DNA from: an uncultured Kiritimatiellota bacterium | Lineage (GTDB): Bacteria > Verrucomicrobiota > Kiritimatiellia > RFP12 > UBA1067 | Assembly: GCA_934635045.1 (NCBI GenBank) | Contig: CAKTZA010000007.1 | Coordinates: 24,886 to 88,885, forward strand | DNA: 64,000 nt | Reading direction: 5' to 3' | Shown here: positions 17,038 through 24,023 of the stretch, piece after piece | How positions within the stretch are numbered: the first letter of the stretch is position 1 | Layout: each line of letters starts with the position of its first letter | Notes under the pieces: model-generated | Told to the model about the DNA's origin: nothing | Databases searched by the model: none | What the model saw: the letters and a program-made list of their open reading frames with translations, nothing else | Program-made: the position numbers and the translations under genes

Positions 17038-17509
17038 AGAGACGCTGGCTGAACTGGGGCCCGACTACCGTGCGGTAGTCGAGCGGCTGAAGGCCGCGCC
17101 CTGTCCGTGGGCGGGCGTCGCGGAACGTGCGCCGCGCGGCGCGTGCGGTCGTCGCGTCGGGCGCGGGTTCACGTGGTCGGCCGGGTACTTGGCCGCCGCG
17201 TCGCTGCTGGCCGTCGTTGGGCTGTGCGCCGTCTTCGGCGTCTCTCGCGCGCGGAACGCGCAGCCGACGGCGTGCGCGCGGGTCTACACGGTGCGCGCGA
17301 CGACGGCCGAGAACGAGTACCGCCTTGCGCTGATTCGCGACGATGCGGCGGTGCAGGAGATGATCCGCACGCAGAACCCCGACGGCAGCTGGAAGAACGA
17401 TTTCCTCACGAAGCGGAACGCCGAGGCGCTGAAGGACTGCCGCAGCCCGGAGGCGCAGGTCGCCTACAAGAAGGCCCTCCGCAATCTCCGCGCGCGTGGC
17501 CTTCTCTGA
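17021..17509 (+). CDS. Single-pass membrane protein, putative anti-sigma factor
   Basis: This 162-residue protein has a short cytoplasmic N-terminus (about 1-50), one membrane helix (WSAGYLAAASLLAVVGLCAVFG) and an exported C-terminal domain with MIRTQNPDGSWKNDFLTKR. The topology and the 17-bp overlap with the sigma gene fit an anti-sigma factor. No HxxxCxxC zinc motif is present, so it is not the classical ZAS type. The exported part contains a QNPDGSW phrase also found in prenyltransferase/squalene-cyclase-like repeats, possibly a small ligand-sensing fold. It has a good AAGGAGA site inside the preceding gene. Confidence 0.5.
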   Translation: MTRDLEETLAELGPDYRAVVERLKAAPCPWAGVAERAPRGACGRRVGRGFTWSAGYLAAASLLAVVGLCAVFGVSRARNAQPTACARVYTVRATTAENEYRLALIRDDAAVQEMIRTQNPDGSWKNDFLTKRNAEALKDCRSPEAQVAYKKALRNLRARGLL

Positions 17510-17533
17510 CCGTTTGCGGTCAGTCGGCAGAGC

Positions 17534-17627
17534 TTTTCAACGCAAAGGCCGCAAAGGCTTTCACGCAAAGATCGCCAAGACCTTTGCGCTCTTCGCGCCT
17601 CTCCGCTTTGCGTTCTTTGCGTGAAAC
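17534..17627 (+). repeat. Inverted repeat of ACGCAAAG / CTTTGCGT units
   Basis: Several ACGCAAAG copies on the left arm face CTTTGCGT copies on the right arm, with near-mirror ends (TTTCAACGCAAAG against CTTTGCGTGAAA). The structure begins about 25 bp after the putative anti-sigma gene and could fold as a long hairpin that ends transcription. It belongs to the REP-like family of environmental genomes. Confidence 0.7.
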
Positions 17628-17657
17628 CTAAAAAAAGCAGTTGAGAAACGGATATCT

Positions 17658-17823
17658 CACACGGAGGCACGGAGACACGGAGAAATGAACGGATTTCAAG
17701 TCGATTTGAGCAACCAGCTCATCCCGTCTGCGGGTCTGTCTATTCACCCAACGGGTGAAAGCGCGTGCTGCGCCACGAAGGGTGATATCTTGAAGAAACT
17801 CCGTGTCTCCGTGCCTCCGTGTG
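17658..17823 (+). repeat. Inverted repeat with perfect 25-nt arms of ACGGAG units
   Basis: The arms are at 17658-17682 and 17799-17823 and are perfect reverse complements by eye. Each contains three ACGGAG cores at an 8-nt period. The 116-nt interior has no gene. Related arms lie at 27690-27722 and 31011-31084, and a short remnant (CTCCGTGTGAG) at about 26375. Confidence 0.85.
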
Positions 17824-18058
17824 CGATTATAAAGATTCGGGTGATTTTCAACTGCGATTTTTAGGTTAAAAATGTCTGTGCACTTCACAAGGGGCAGGCC
17901 GTTTCTTTGACAGGGGTCATCCTGTCTAAATTTTCTCCTGAAGTTTTCGATTCCAGAAGTCTTTCTCACGCAGAGGTTGCAGAGGCTTTTCAGGTAGACG
18001 CACATGGTGGCAGATTGGCGACTGTCGCACGGTCGTCACCACGAACGCCTGAAAGTAT

Positions 18059-18066
18059 GATATACT
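18059..18066 (+). promoter_or_regulatory. Extended -10 (TGATATACT) of the serine hydrolase
   Basis: The box is followed by a GC-rich discriminator and a T-run, with the expected start near 18073. Downstream there is GGGAGG with a TTG at 18094, and an ATG at 18139. Confidence 0.5.
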
Positions 18067-18138
18067 CCGCGCGTTTTTTCACGGGAGGGCGGTTTGCCTC
18101 GCAGAGACCTTTACGCAAAGACGATCAGAAAAGCCAGC

Positions 18139-19149
18139 ATGAAAGACAAGCGCAGGTTGTTCTTGTGGGTCGCGGTGTGCGCGCTGTGTGGCGGCGGGAG
18201 CCGGACGATTGATGCGCGACTGGAAAAAGCCGACTCGCCGCAGGCCATCGCACAGGCCGTTGCCGACTACTACGTGCACGATGCGGAGGACGAAAGCTGC
18301 GCCGTGGCGATCGTCTCGCCGACGGGGACCGTCTTTGCACAGGCCGGGGCGGCGACGGAACATTCGCTTTTCCGCATCGCGTCCCTCTCGAAGTTCTTCC
18401 TTCATCCCGTCCTGCTGAAGCTTCATGCGCAGGGGCGGCTGAACCTCGACCAGCCTGTCACGTCCTGCTCGAAGCTCGACCTGCCGCCGGAATACGGACG
18501 CATCACGCTGCGCGACCTGCTGCTGAACCGCAGCGGCCTGCCGCGCGAGTTCATCGTGCGCTGGGAGCCGCTCGACACGTGGACGGCCTTTTCCTGCGGC
18601 TTCTTCGGCCAGACGGACCGCCTGACGCGCGCGTGTGCGGGGCACCTTCCCTGGCTGACGCGGCGTGGCCACGACGTGCCCGACCATCGGCTGGGCGGCG
18701 CCCTACGGGCGACAGGCGGCCTTTTCTCGTCCGCCGCAGACTGCGCGACGCTCTTCTCGTCCTACTGGCCGGTCGTCGACGAGCAGCTGAGGGAGCGCGA
18801 CATCAACGCCTACGCGGACGAGGCCGTCTTCGGGCTCTTGCGCGTGAAGGTTCTCTCGGACGGCTCGCGCGTCCTGTATCGCGCCGGCATGATCTACGGC
18901 GGCGCGTCGTTCGTGGGCTTTGACCTGCAAACGCGGACAGTCGTCGTGATCTTGCGCAACGTCACCAGCTGGCCCTCTTTCTTGACGATCCAATCGTGCC
19001 AGGTTTTTTCGAAGATGTCGCGGCTTTGGCCGCGAGGTGGCGCGGACGCGCCACCGGCAAAACCCGCTCGATTTTGGCAAGCCTCGCGACCGGGCGCGGC
19101 GGGCAGGGTCTTGCCTGTCGCGGCGTCTGCCGCGACAACCTGCCAATAG
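18139..19149 (+). CDS. Beta-lactamase-family serine hydrolase, degenerate and 3'-truncated by a RAYT
   Basis: The exported protein (signal peptide MKDKRRLFLWVAVCALCGGG) has the SxxK motif in RIASLSKFF and the conserved LLLNRSGLP segment of penicillin-binding/beta-lactamase-like enzymes. Two things are odd. The segment that normally carries the YxN motif between SGLP and GGLFSSAADC appears shortened, and no YxN is visible. After VVVILRNVTSW the frame continues into sequence antisense to a RAYT transposase, so the last 55-60 residues are foreign. Activity is doubtful. A TTG at 18094 with a GGGAGG site could add 15 residues; ATG 18139 was preferred because it starts a textbook signal peptide. 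It may be a decaying pseudogene. Confidence 0.6.
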   Translation: MKDKRRLFLWVAVCALCGGGSRTIDARLEKADSPQAIAQAVADYYVHDAEDESCAVAIVSPTGTVFAQAGAATEHSLFRIASLSKFFLHPVLLKLHAQGRLNLDQPVTSCSKLDLPPEYGRITLRDLLLNRSGLPREFIVRWEPLDTWTAFSCGFFGQTDRLTRACAGHLPWLTRRGHDVPDHRLGGALRATGGLFSSAADCATLFSSYWPVVDEQLRERDINAYADEAVFGLLRVKVLSDGSRVLYRAGMIYGGASFVGFDLQTRTVVVILRNVTSWPSFLTIQSCQVFSKMSRLWPRGGADAPPAKPARFWQASRPGAAGRVLPVAASAATTCQ

Positions 19150-19451
19150 GCGTTGCGCAGGGCCTTGGCGAGTTGGCTGACGAGTACCCCCAGCGCGACG
19201 CGGTCGGGTATCGCGCGAATCTTGACGAGAAGATGAAGGTGGTCGGGCATGATCACGAAGGGCGAAATCTCTTCGCAGCAGCGCCATTTCGCGTGAAAGC
19301 CCCTGATGACCGCCGCGAACGCGCGGGTGATCTCGTTTTCGACCAGCCCGTTGGGGCCGATTTCGGAAAACGCCGCCAGCCCCTTGAGGCGCTTCAAGGT
19401 GGCCATGTAGAAATACGGCGACTTGTAGTCGAAGCCTTTGAGCCGGCCCAT
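18894..19451 (-). CDS. REP-associated tyrosine transposase (RAYT, Y1_Tnp-like), C-terminus lost
   Basis: The protein contains the Y1/HUH signature MPDHLHLLVKI (His-x-His) and the upstream RAYT phrases SPYFYMATLKR and FVIMPD. A Tyr in KALRNAYWQ is in the expected place for the nucleophile. The recognisable similarity ends at HDWIVKKEGQL, just before the usual HNP.. ending. Beyond it the frame runs antisense through the 3' end of the serine hydrolase, so the gene is truncated. The ATG was chosen by an AAAGGAGAGG site 6 nt upstream. A TAAACT -10 lies at 19493-19498 on the minus strand. RAYTs mobilise REP-type hairpins, and ACGGAG/ACGCAAAG inverted repeats lie 1-2 kb away. Confidence 0.85.
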   Translation of the reverse strand: MGRLKGFDYKSPYFYMATLKRLKGLAAFSEIGPNGLVENEITRAFAAVIRGFHAKWRCCEEISPFVIMPDHLHLLVKIRAIPDRVALGVLVSQLAKALRNAYWQVVAADAATGKTLPAAPGREACQNRAGFAGGASAPPRGQSRDIFEKTWHDWIVKKEGQLVTLRKITTTVRVCRSKPTNDAPP

Positions 19452-19630
19452 TCCGCCTCTCCTTTCGCGGTTTCCAACCAAACAACACGTGTAGTTTACG
19501 ATAAAACCGTTGCGAGTGCAACGCGCCTGTCGAAGGCGAGGCCGTTGGCGGCTGGGACACGGCGCTCGGCCGCGCCCTGTGCGGACTGAAAGTTTTACGT
19601 TTGCATGACACTTCGTCGGCGAAAAAAGAC

Positions 19631-19636
19631 TATACT
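19631..19636 (+). promoter_or_regulatory. Possible -10 (TATACT) abutting the winged-helix gene
   Basis: The box touches the candidate ATG at 19637, so a transcript from it would begin slightly inside the gene; a GTG at 19682 would then be a possible start. The boundary is uncertain. Confidence 0.35.
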
Positions 19637-20092
19637 ATGCGGCACATCAAGGGCCCAAAGCTGGCAGCGGCGCTTCTCGCGGTGGCAGACGGCTGTTGCG
19701 CGTCCGGTTCCTGGAGGTGCACCTGCTTCCCCTGCTCTTGCCTGACGTGCTGCTGTCTCTACGGCGCGGCATCGGGGGCCGTCCTGCTGACGGCCCTCGG
19801 TGTCATTCGCTTCCTGCGCCATCCGAAGGTCGTCGTCGTGGGCCCGGACAGCCGCGCGCGGGCGGACGGCTCGGAAGAGCGGCTTCTGCCGCGCGAACTG
19901 AAGATCTTGGGGCTGCTCGCGGCGGATGCGGGCGCGGTCGTCACGCGCGACACGCTGATGAACGAGGCGTGGGGGCTTGACTACTACGGCACGACGCGCA
20001 CGGTGGACCAGACCATCGCCAACCTGCGCAAGAAGCTCGGCCCCGGCCTCGACATCCAGAGCGTCCGCGGCGAAGGCTATCGGATCGCGTAG
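19637..20092 (+). CDS. Membrane-associated winged-helix (OmpR/PhoB-type) DNA-binding protein with a Cys cluster
   Basis: The C-terminal 85 residues form a Trans_reg_C domain: LLPRELKILGLLAADAGAVV, then TRDTLMNEAWG, the recognition region TRTVDQTIANLRKKLG and the wing VRGEGYRIA. There is no receiver domain. Instead the N-terminal half has nine cysteines within about 26 residues (from DGCC to CCCLYG), directly followed by a hydrophobic helix (AASGAVLLTALGVIRFL). This would be a one-component regulator tethered to the membrane. The Cys cluster could bind metal or sense redox state. It could also be an artefact of paired frameshifts, because the +1 frame over the same bases reads a Leu-rich helix (LLPLLLPDVLLSL). 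The start is uncertain (TTG 19601, ATG 19637 or GTG 19682). Confidence 0.65.
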   Translation: MRHIKGPKLAAALLAVADGCCASGSWRCTCFPCSCLTCCCLYGAASGAVLLTALGVIRFLRHPKVVVVGPDSRARADGSEERLLPRELKILGLLAADAGAVVTRDTLMNEAWGLDYYGTTRTVDQTIANLRKKLGPGLDIQSVRGEGYRIA

Positions 20093-20153
20093 CCCCACGG
20101 CCTCGCCCTTGCGCCTCCCGCAACGTGCCCACTATTCCTCGCGCGCCGATTAT

Positions 20154-20161
20154 GATATAAT
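20154..20161 (+). promoter_or_regulatory. Extended -10 (TGATATAAT) of the long Gre factor
   Basis: In contrast to the leaderless promoters, about 33 nt separate the expected start site from the ATG, and an AAGAAGGAAG ribosome-binding site is present. Confidence 0.65.
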
Positions 20162-20200
20162 TTGCGCCGTTTTTGAATTTCTCCAAGAAGGAAGATAAAG

Positions 20201-22243
20201 ATGGCCGAGACGGAAGCGATTGTGACACAGTTGGGCGAATGCGCCGAGAAAAAGGATTTCGAGGGCGCGTTCAGGCTCGTGCGGGAGAACCAGGCGGAGC
20301 TTGCGAAGAAGGTGCAGCCGGCCGGCGTCAAGGACGCCCTGAAGAAGACGACGAATGATCGTCTTCTTCTTTCTTTTCTCGACGGCGTCGAGTTCGGGGC
20401 GCGTCCGCTCGCCGAGTCGCTTGTGCGGCTGGAGAAGCTCGTCGCGTTCAACGCGAACATCCCCGGCGCGGCGGGCGTCAAGGTGCTGAACGAGACGTGG
20501 GGGCTCGGCACGGTCAAGAAGATCGACTACTTCTACAAGCGCATCACGGTCGACTTCAAGACGAAGAAGGGCCACCAGTTCACGTATGCGGCGGCCTGCG
20601 ACATGCTGGCGGTCGCGCCGAAGGACCACATCCTCGTCCTGCGCGAGACGGCGCCGGCCGACTTCGAGACGCTCCTGAAGGAGAAGCCCGGCGAACTCGT
20701 CAAGGCGGTCATCCGCTCGAACGGCTCGTCGATGACGCTCGTCCGGCTGGAGGACTTCTGCGTGCAGAACGGCTTCGTGAAGGCGGTGAACTGGAAGAAG
20801 TTCTGGGATGCCGCGCGCGGCCAGCTCAAGGCCGACAAGTGCGTCGCCATCCCCGCGAAGAAGACCGAGCCCATCCAGCTCCGCGCGGCGGCGGAGGAGT
20901 ACGGCGACAGCTGGCTGACGGGCTTCGCGCACGAGACGGATCCGAAGCAGATTCTCGCGGCGGTGTCCGAATACGTCGCGCAGGGCAAGTTCAAGGTCGC
21001 CGACGAGGCGACGAAGGCGAAGATCGGCGAGCGTCTCGCGTTCGCCGCGACGGCCGCGCGCAAGGTCGACGACGCGCTCTACGCGCGTCTCGCGTGCAAG
21101 ATCGTGTCCTGCGGCTTCGCGAATCCGCCGGCGGAGGAGATGCGCGCCTACCTCTGGGAGCGCAAGCGGTTCGTCAAGGCGGCGGCCGCGCTCCCGGCGC
21201 GCGAGGTCGGCGCCATGATCAAGTTCCTCGGCTGTGACGACGCGGCGCGGGCGAAACTCTACGCGGCGATTCCCGATCTCTGCTACGCGGCGGTCGGCGA
21301 GATCGTCGAACTGTTCGGAAAGGACGAGCCGTGCCGCCAGGCGATCGGCGACTACATGAAGCAGCCGAAGGCCCCGGCGACGCTGACGACGCTCCTCGTC
21401 GGCAAGTACGAGCAGTTCAAGGACTGGGCCGAACTGCCGCCGCTCATCACGCTCCTCACGCACGCGATCGCCCTCGGCGAAGGGCGGCAAAGCGGCGAGA
21501 CGCTGCGGATGCAGAACATCGTGCGCCGCCTCTTCGCGTCCGCCGACTGGCTCAAGAAGGTCTTTGGCGAGTGGCTCCAGAACCCGGCCGACCAGGCGCT
21601 CTTCTTCGAGCGCTTCCAGGCCTCGATCTCGTGGGATCCCTCGACGCACCACACGACGGTCGTGCGCATGACGAAGATCGTGCCTGCGCTGGAAGAGCAC
21701 CTCGTCAAGGTCGAGAAGAAGAAGGAGTACGCGCGCATCACCTCCTTCCGCAGCTTCGGGCTCAAGAAGGCCGAGTACCTCAAGCTCATCAACGAGGACA
21801 TGCCGGCGAACGTCAAGCGCATCGAGTTCGCGAAGAGCTACGGCGACCTTTCCGAGAACGCCGAGTACCAGTACGCGAAGGACGAGCAGCGCGCGCTCAT
21901 GCAGAAGCAGACGCTCATGCAGGCCGACCTGGAGGCCGTCAGGCCCGGCGACTTCGCCGACGCGACGACCGACGAGGTGATGCCGGGCGTGACCGTCGTC
22001 TGCACGACGAAGGGCGGCGAGAAGACGTGGACGATCCTCGGCGAGTGGGACAACGACCTCGAAAAGGGCATCCTCTCCTCGAAGACGCGCGTCGCGCAGA
22101 ACCTCATGGGCAAGAAGGTCGGCGACGACTTCGAGCTGCCTGACGAGGACGGCAACCTCACCTTTGCGACCGTGAAGGAGATCAAGCCGCTGACGGACGA
22201 GATCCGTGCGTGGATGAAGCTCCCGGACGGCATCCAGATCTGA
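20201..22243 (+). CDS. greA: Long-form GreA/GreB-family transcription elongation factor
   Basis: This 680-residue protein ends in a complete Gre module. The acidic coiled-coil tip is at about 547 (YGDLSENAEYQYAKDEQ), whose acidic residues enter the polymerase secondary channel to stimulate RNA cleavage. The C-terminal FKBP-like domain follows, with GILSSKTRVAQNLMGKKVGDDFELP. The preceding 500 residues are an alpha-rich extension with a conserved segment ETWGLGTVKKIDYFYKRI. Such long Gre proteins are known from Chlamydiae and relatives, against about 158 residues in E. coli, so this is a phylogenetic marker. The start is the ATG after an AAGGAAGAT site. A DksA-like gene, another secondary-channel factor, follows after 23 bp. 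Confidence 0.88.
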   Translation: MAETEAIVTQLGECAEKKDFEGAFRLVRENQAELAKKVQPAGVKDALKKTTNDRLLLSFLDGVEFGARPLAESLVRLEKLVAFNANIPGAAGVKVLNETWGLGTVKKIDYFYKRITVDFKTKKGHQFTYAAACDMLAVAPKDHILVLRETAPADFETLLKEKPGELVKAVIRSNGSSMTLVRLEDFCVQNGFVKAVNWKKFWDAARGQLKADKCVAIPAKKTEPIQLRAAAEEYGDSWLTGFAHETDPKQILAAVSEYVAQGKFKVADEATKAKIGERLAFAATAARKVDDALYARLACKIVSCGFANPPAEEMRAYLWERKRFVKAAAALPAREVGAMIKFLGCDDAARAKLYAAIPDLCYAAVGEIVELFGKDEPCRQAIGDYMKQPKAPATLTTLLVGKYEQFKDWAELPPLITLLTHAIALGEGRQSGETLRMQNIVRRLFASADWLKKVFGEWLQNPADQALFFERFQASISWDPSTHHTTVVRMTKIVPALEEHLVKVEKKKEYARITSFRSFGLKKAEYLKLINEDMPANVKRIEFAKSYGDLSENAEYQYAKDEQRALMQKQTLMQADLEAVRPGDFADATTDEVMPGVTVVCTTKGGEKTWTILGEWDNDLEKGILSSKTRVAQNLMGKKVGDDFELPDEDGNLTFATVKEIKPLTDEIRAWMKLPDGIQI

Positions 22244-22266
22244 ATCCCCGCGAAAGGAGAAAGTCA

Positions 22267-22875
22267 ATGAACGAGACTTCCGAGAAGAACGAGATCAAGC
22301 GCGTGCCGCCGCGCATCATCCGCCGTCCGTCGGCGGCGGTCAAGGCGGCGGCCGTCCTGGAGGAGTACACGCCGATCGACACGGCGAAGGCCGTCGCGTT
22401 CGGCGCGTCCATCGCCGAGGAGATGAAGCGTTCCGCCGCGAAGGCCGAGCAGGAGCAGGTTGACGACGGCATCCGCCTCTCGCGCCGGCCGACGTCGCGG
22501 TCGCGCGGCGAGGAGACGGAGAAGTTCCCCGAGGCCGACCTGAAGGACTTCCGCAAGCGCCTCCTCGACGCGCGCGCGAAGGCGATGGCGGGCGTGGACG
22601 CGATGAAGGCGACGGGCTTCAACGAGTCCGAGGACCACGAGGCCGACGGCGGCGACGGCACGGCACAGACGCTGCGTCTTCAGGCGCTCGGCCAGATGGG
22701 CAACATCAACCGCACGATCCAGCAGATCGACGAGGCCCTGCACCGCATCGACGACGGCACGTACGGCGTCTGCACGGTCTGCGGCCAGCTCATCCGCAAG
22801 CCGCGCCTCCTGAACCAGCCGTTCGTCCTCACCTGCATGGAGTGCCAGAGCGAAATGGAGCGCGGCGCGAAGTGA
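22267..22875 (+). CDS. DksA/TraR-type zinc-finger protein
   Basis: The product has 202 residues. The C-terminal domain holds a four-Cys zinc finger, CTVCGQLI...LTCMEC (C-x2-C-x17-C-x2-C), preceded by the helical DALHRIDDGTYGVC phrase typical of DksA/TraR proteins. The N-terminal 95 residues are basic and low-complexity (RVPPRIIRRPSAAVKAAAVLEE), unlike short DksA. The family modulates RNA polymerase through the secondary channel, often with ppGpp, and sits here right behind a Gre factor that uses the same channel. The start ATG has a perfect AAAGGAG site. It overlaps lspA by 4 bp; the same zinc-finger-lspA linkage occurs in other PVC bacteria (established only loosely, stated from memory). Confidence 0.85.
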   Translation: MNETSEKNEIKRVPPRIIRRPSAAVKAAAVLEEYTPIDTAKAVAFGASIAEEMKRSAAKAEQEQVDDGIRLSRRPTSRSRGEETEKFPEADLKDFRKRLLDARAKAMAGVDAMKATGFNESEDHEADGGDGTAQTLRLQALGQMGNINRTIQQIDEALHRIDDGTYGVCTVCGQLIRKPRLLNQPFVLTCMECQSEMERGAK

Positions 22876-23357
22876 AGCGCGCGCTGATCGCGCTTGTCGT
22901 CGCCGCGCACCTCGTGCTCGTCGACGCGGTCGTCAAGGAACTCGCCGTGGGCTTCCTCAAGGGGTCTGCGGCGGTTTCCGTCATTCCGGGCCTCTTCAAC
23001 CTCGCCTACGTCGAGAACCGGGGGTGCGCCTGGGGACTGCTGCAGGGGCACGTGTGGCCGCTCGCCGCCTTCGGCGTCGTCGCGCTCGTCTTTCTCGTCT
23101 GGAAGCGGCGGAGCGTCTTCGGGGTGCCCGGCTCGCGGCTGGGGGCGATTGCCGAGCCGCTGCTCTACGCGGGCGTCGTCGGCAACCTCATCGACCGCGT
23201 CTTTCGCGGCTACGTGATCGACATGTTCGACTTCCACTGGCAGGCGCGCCACTTCCCGTGCTTCAACGTGGCGGATACGTTCATCTGCGTGTCCGTCGGG
23301 CTTCTGCTGCTCGCCTCGCTGCTTGCGCCGCCCGCGAAGCGCGCAGAGATGGTATAA
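22872..23357 (+). CDS. lspA: Lipoprotein signal peptidase (SPase II)
   Basis: The 161-residue protein has four membrane helices and both catalytic aspartates in their conserved boxes: D108 in GNLIDRVFRGYVIDM and D135 in FNVADTFICVSV. The upstream NLAYVENRGCAWGLL box is also standard. LspA cleaves prolipoproteins before the lipobox Cys in the inner membrane, and several lipoproteins are encoded in this window (31105, 31518, probably 3641 and 62904). The GTG start overlaps the preceding stop (GTGA). Its final codons contain the promoter of the next gene. Confidence 0.95.
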   Translation: MKRALIALVVAAHLVLVDAVVKELAVGFLKGSAAVSVIPGLFNLAYVENRGCAWGLLQGHVWPLAAFGVVALVFLVWKRRSVFGVPGSRLGAIAEPLLYAGVVGNLIDRVFRGYVIDMFDFHWQARHFPCFNVADTFICVSVGLLLLASLLAPPAKRAEMV

Positions 23358-23358
23358 T
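23351..23358 (+). promoter_or_regulatory. Extended -10 (TGGTATAAT) embedded in the lspA stop codon
   Basis: The TAA of lspA lies inside the TATAAT. Six nt separate the box from the ATG of the RCK-domain gene, so that mRNA should be leaderless. Confidence 0.65.
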
Positions 23359-23364
23359 GTCCGC

Positions 23365-24021
23365 ATGAAGAGAATTGGCATCATCGGCGCGGGGCGCTTC
23401 GGCATGTCGCTCGCGGAATCGCTCTCGAACGCGGGCGCGGAAGTGATCCTCATCGACCGGAACCGTCCCGCGATGCAGCTGGCGAACGAGTTCGCGACGG
23501 CCCTGCAGGGCGACGCGACCCAGCCGCGCGTCCTGGAGGAGGCGGGCTTCGGCGAGTGCGACGTCGTCGTCGTCGCGATCGGCTCGAACATGGAGGCGTC
23601 GATGATGGCGACGGCGAACTGCAAGGAGCTCGGCGTGCCGAACGTCGTCGCGAAGGCGACGAGCGAGCTGCACGGCAAGATCCTGCGCCGCATCGGCGCG
23701 GACTCGGTCGTCTACCCCGACCGCGACTCGGCGCACCGCCTCGCGCGCGCCATCGCGAACCACGACGTCATCGACTTCCTGGAGGTCTCCGAGGGCTACT
23801 CGATCGCGGAGATCGACGTGCCCGACGGTGTGCGCGGCCGGACGCTCGCCGAGGCGGACCTCCGCCGCAAGACGGGCGTGACGGTGCTCTGCATCCGCCG
23901 CGCGGATCCCGACCCGAAGAAGGCGCGCAAGGTCATCTTCCCGCAGGCGAGCGACGTGATCGAGTCCGGCGACCGCCTCATCGTCTTCGGCGAGACGAAG
24001 AAGCTCGACGAGCTGTCCTGA
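23365..24021 (+). CDS. TrkA/KtrA-type K+ transport regulatory protein (RCK_N + RCK_C)
   Basis: The product has 218 residues. An N-terminal Rossmann domain binds NAD(H)/ATP (RIGIIGAGRFGMSLAE, with an acidic strand end VILIDRN), followed by VVVVAIGSNMEASMM and a TrkA_C domain of about 80 residues (GRTLAEADLRRKTGVTVLCIRR, SGDRLIVFGETKKL). Such subunits gate TrkH/KtrB potassium channels at the membrane face; no channel gene lies in the window, so it must be encoded elsewhere. The length matches KtrA-type single-unit regulators rather than the duplicated E. coli TrkA. Confidence 0.88.
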   Translation: MKRIGIIGAGRFGMSLAESLSNAGAEVILIDRNRPAMQLANEFATALQGDATQPRVLEEAGFGECDVVVVAIGSNMEASMMATANCKELGVPNVVAKATSELHGKILRRIGADSVVYPDRDSAHRLARAIANHDVIDFLEVSEGYSIAEIDVPDGVRGRTLAEADLRRKTGVTVLCIRRADPDPKKARKVIFPQASDVIESGDRLIVFGETKKLDELS

Positions 24022-24023
24022 CG

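Larger units (their letters stand above)
17510..18138 (+). other. Repeat-rich intergenic patch, no credible gene
   Basis: No coding sequence is supported here. It holds two large inverted repeats (17534-17627 and 17658-17823), a further short palindrome TTCACCC-AAC-GGGTGAA inside the second, degenerate CACGCAGAGG and ACGCAAAGACG remnants at about 17967-18120, and the promoter of the following hydrolase. An open frame on the minus strand consists of translated repeats. Confidence 0.8.

Noticed and set aside
17534..17823. Possible CRISPR array because of regularly repeated short units
   Set aside because: Units are 8-9 nt with no spacers, arranged as inverted not direct repeats, and no cas genes are present.
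17658..17823. Insertion sequence or integron attC site bounded by inverted repeats
   Set aside because: The interior is only 116 nt, has no transposase or recombinase frame, and no target-site duplication is visible; REP-like element is a better fit.
17628..18005. Apparent 125-codon minus-strand gene
   Set aside because: Its RRHGDTE-type peptide is simply translated ACGGAG repeat; it spans two inverted repeats and has no ribosome-binding site.
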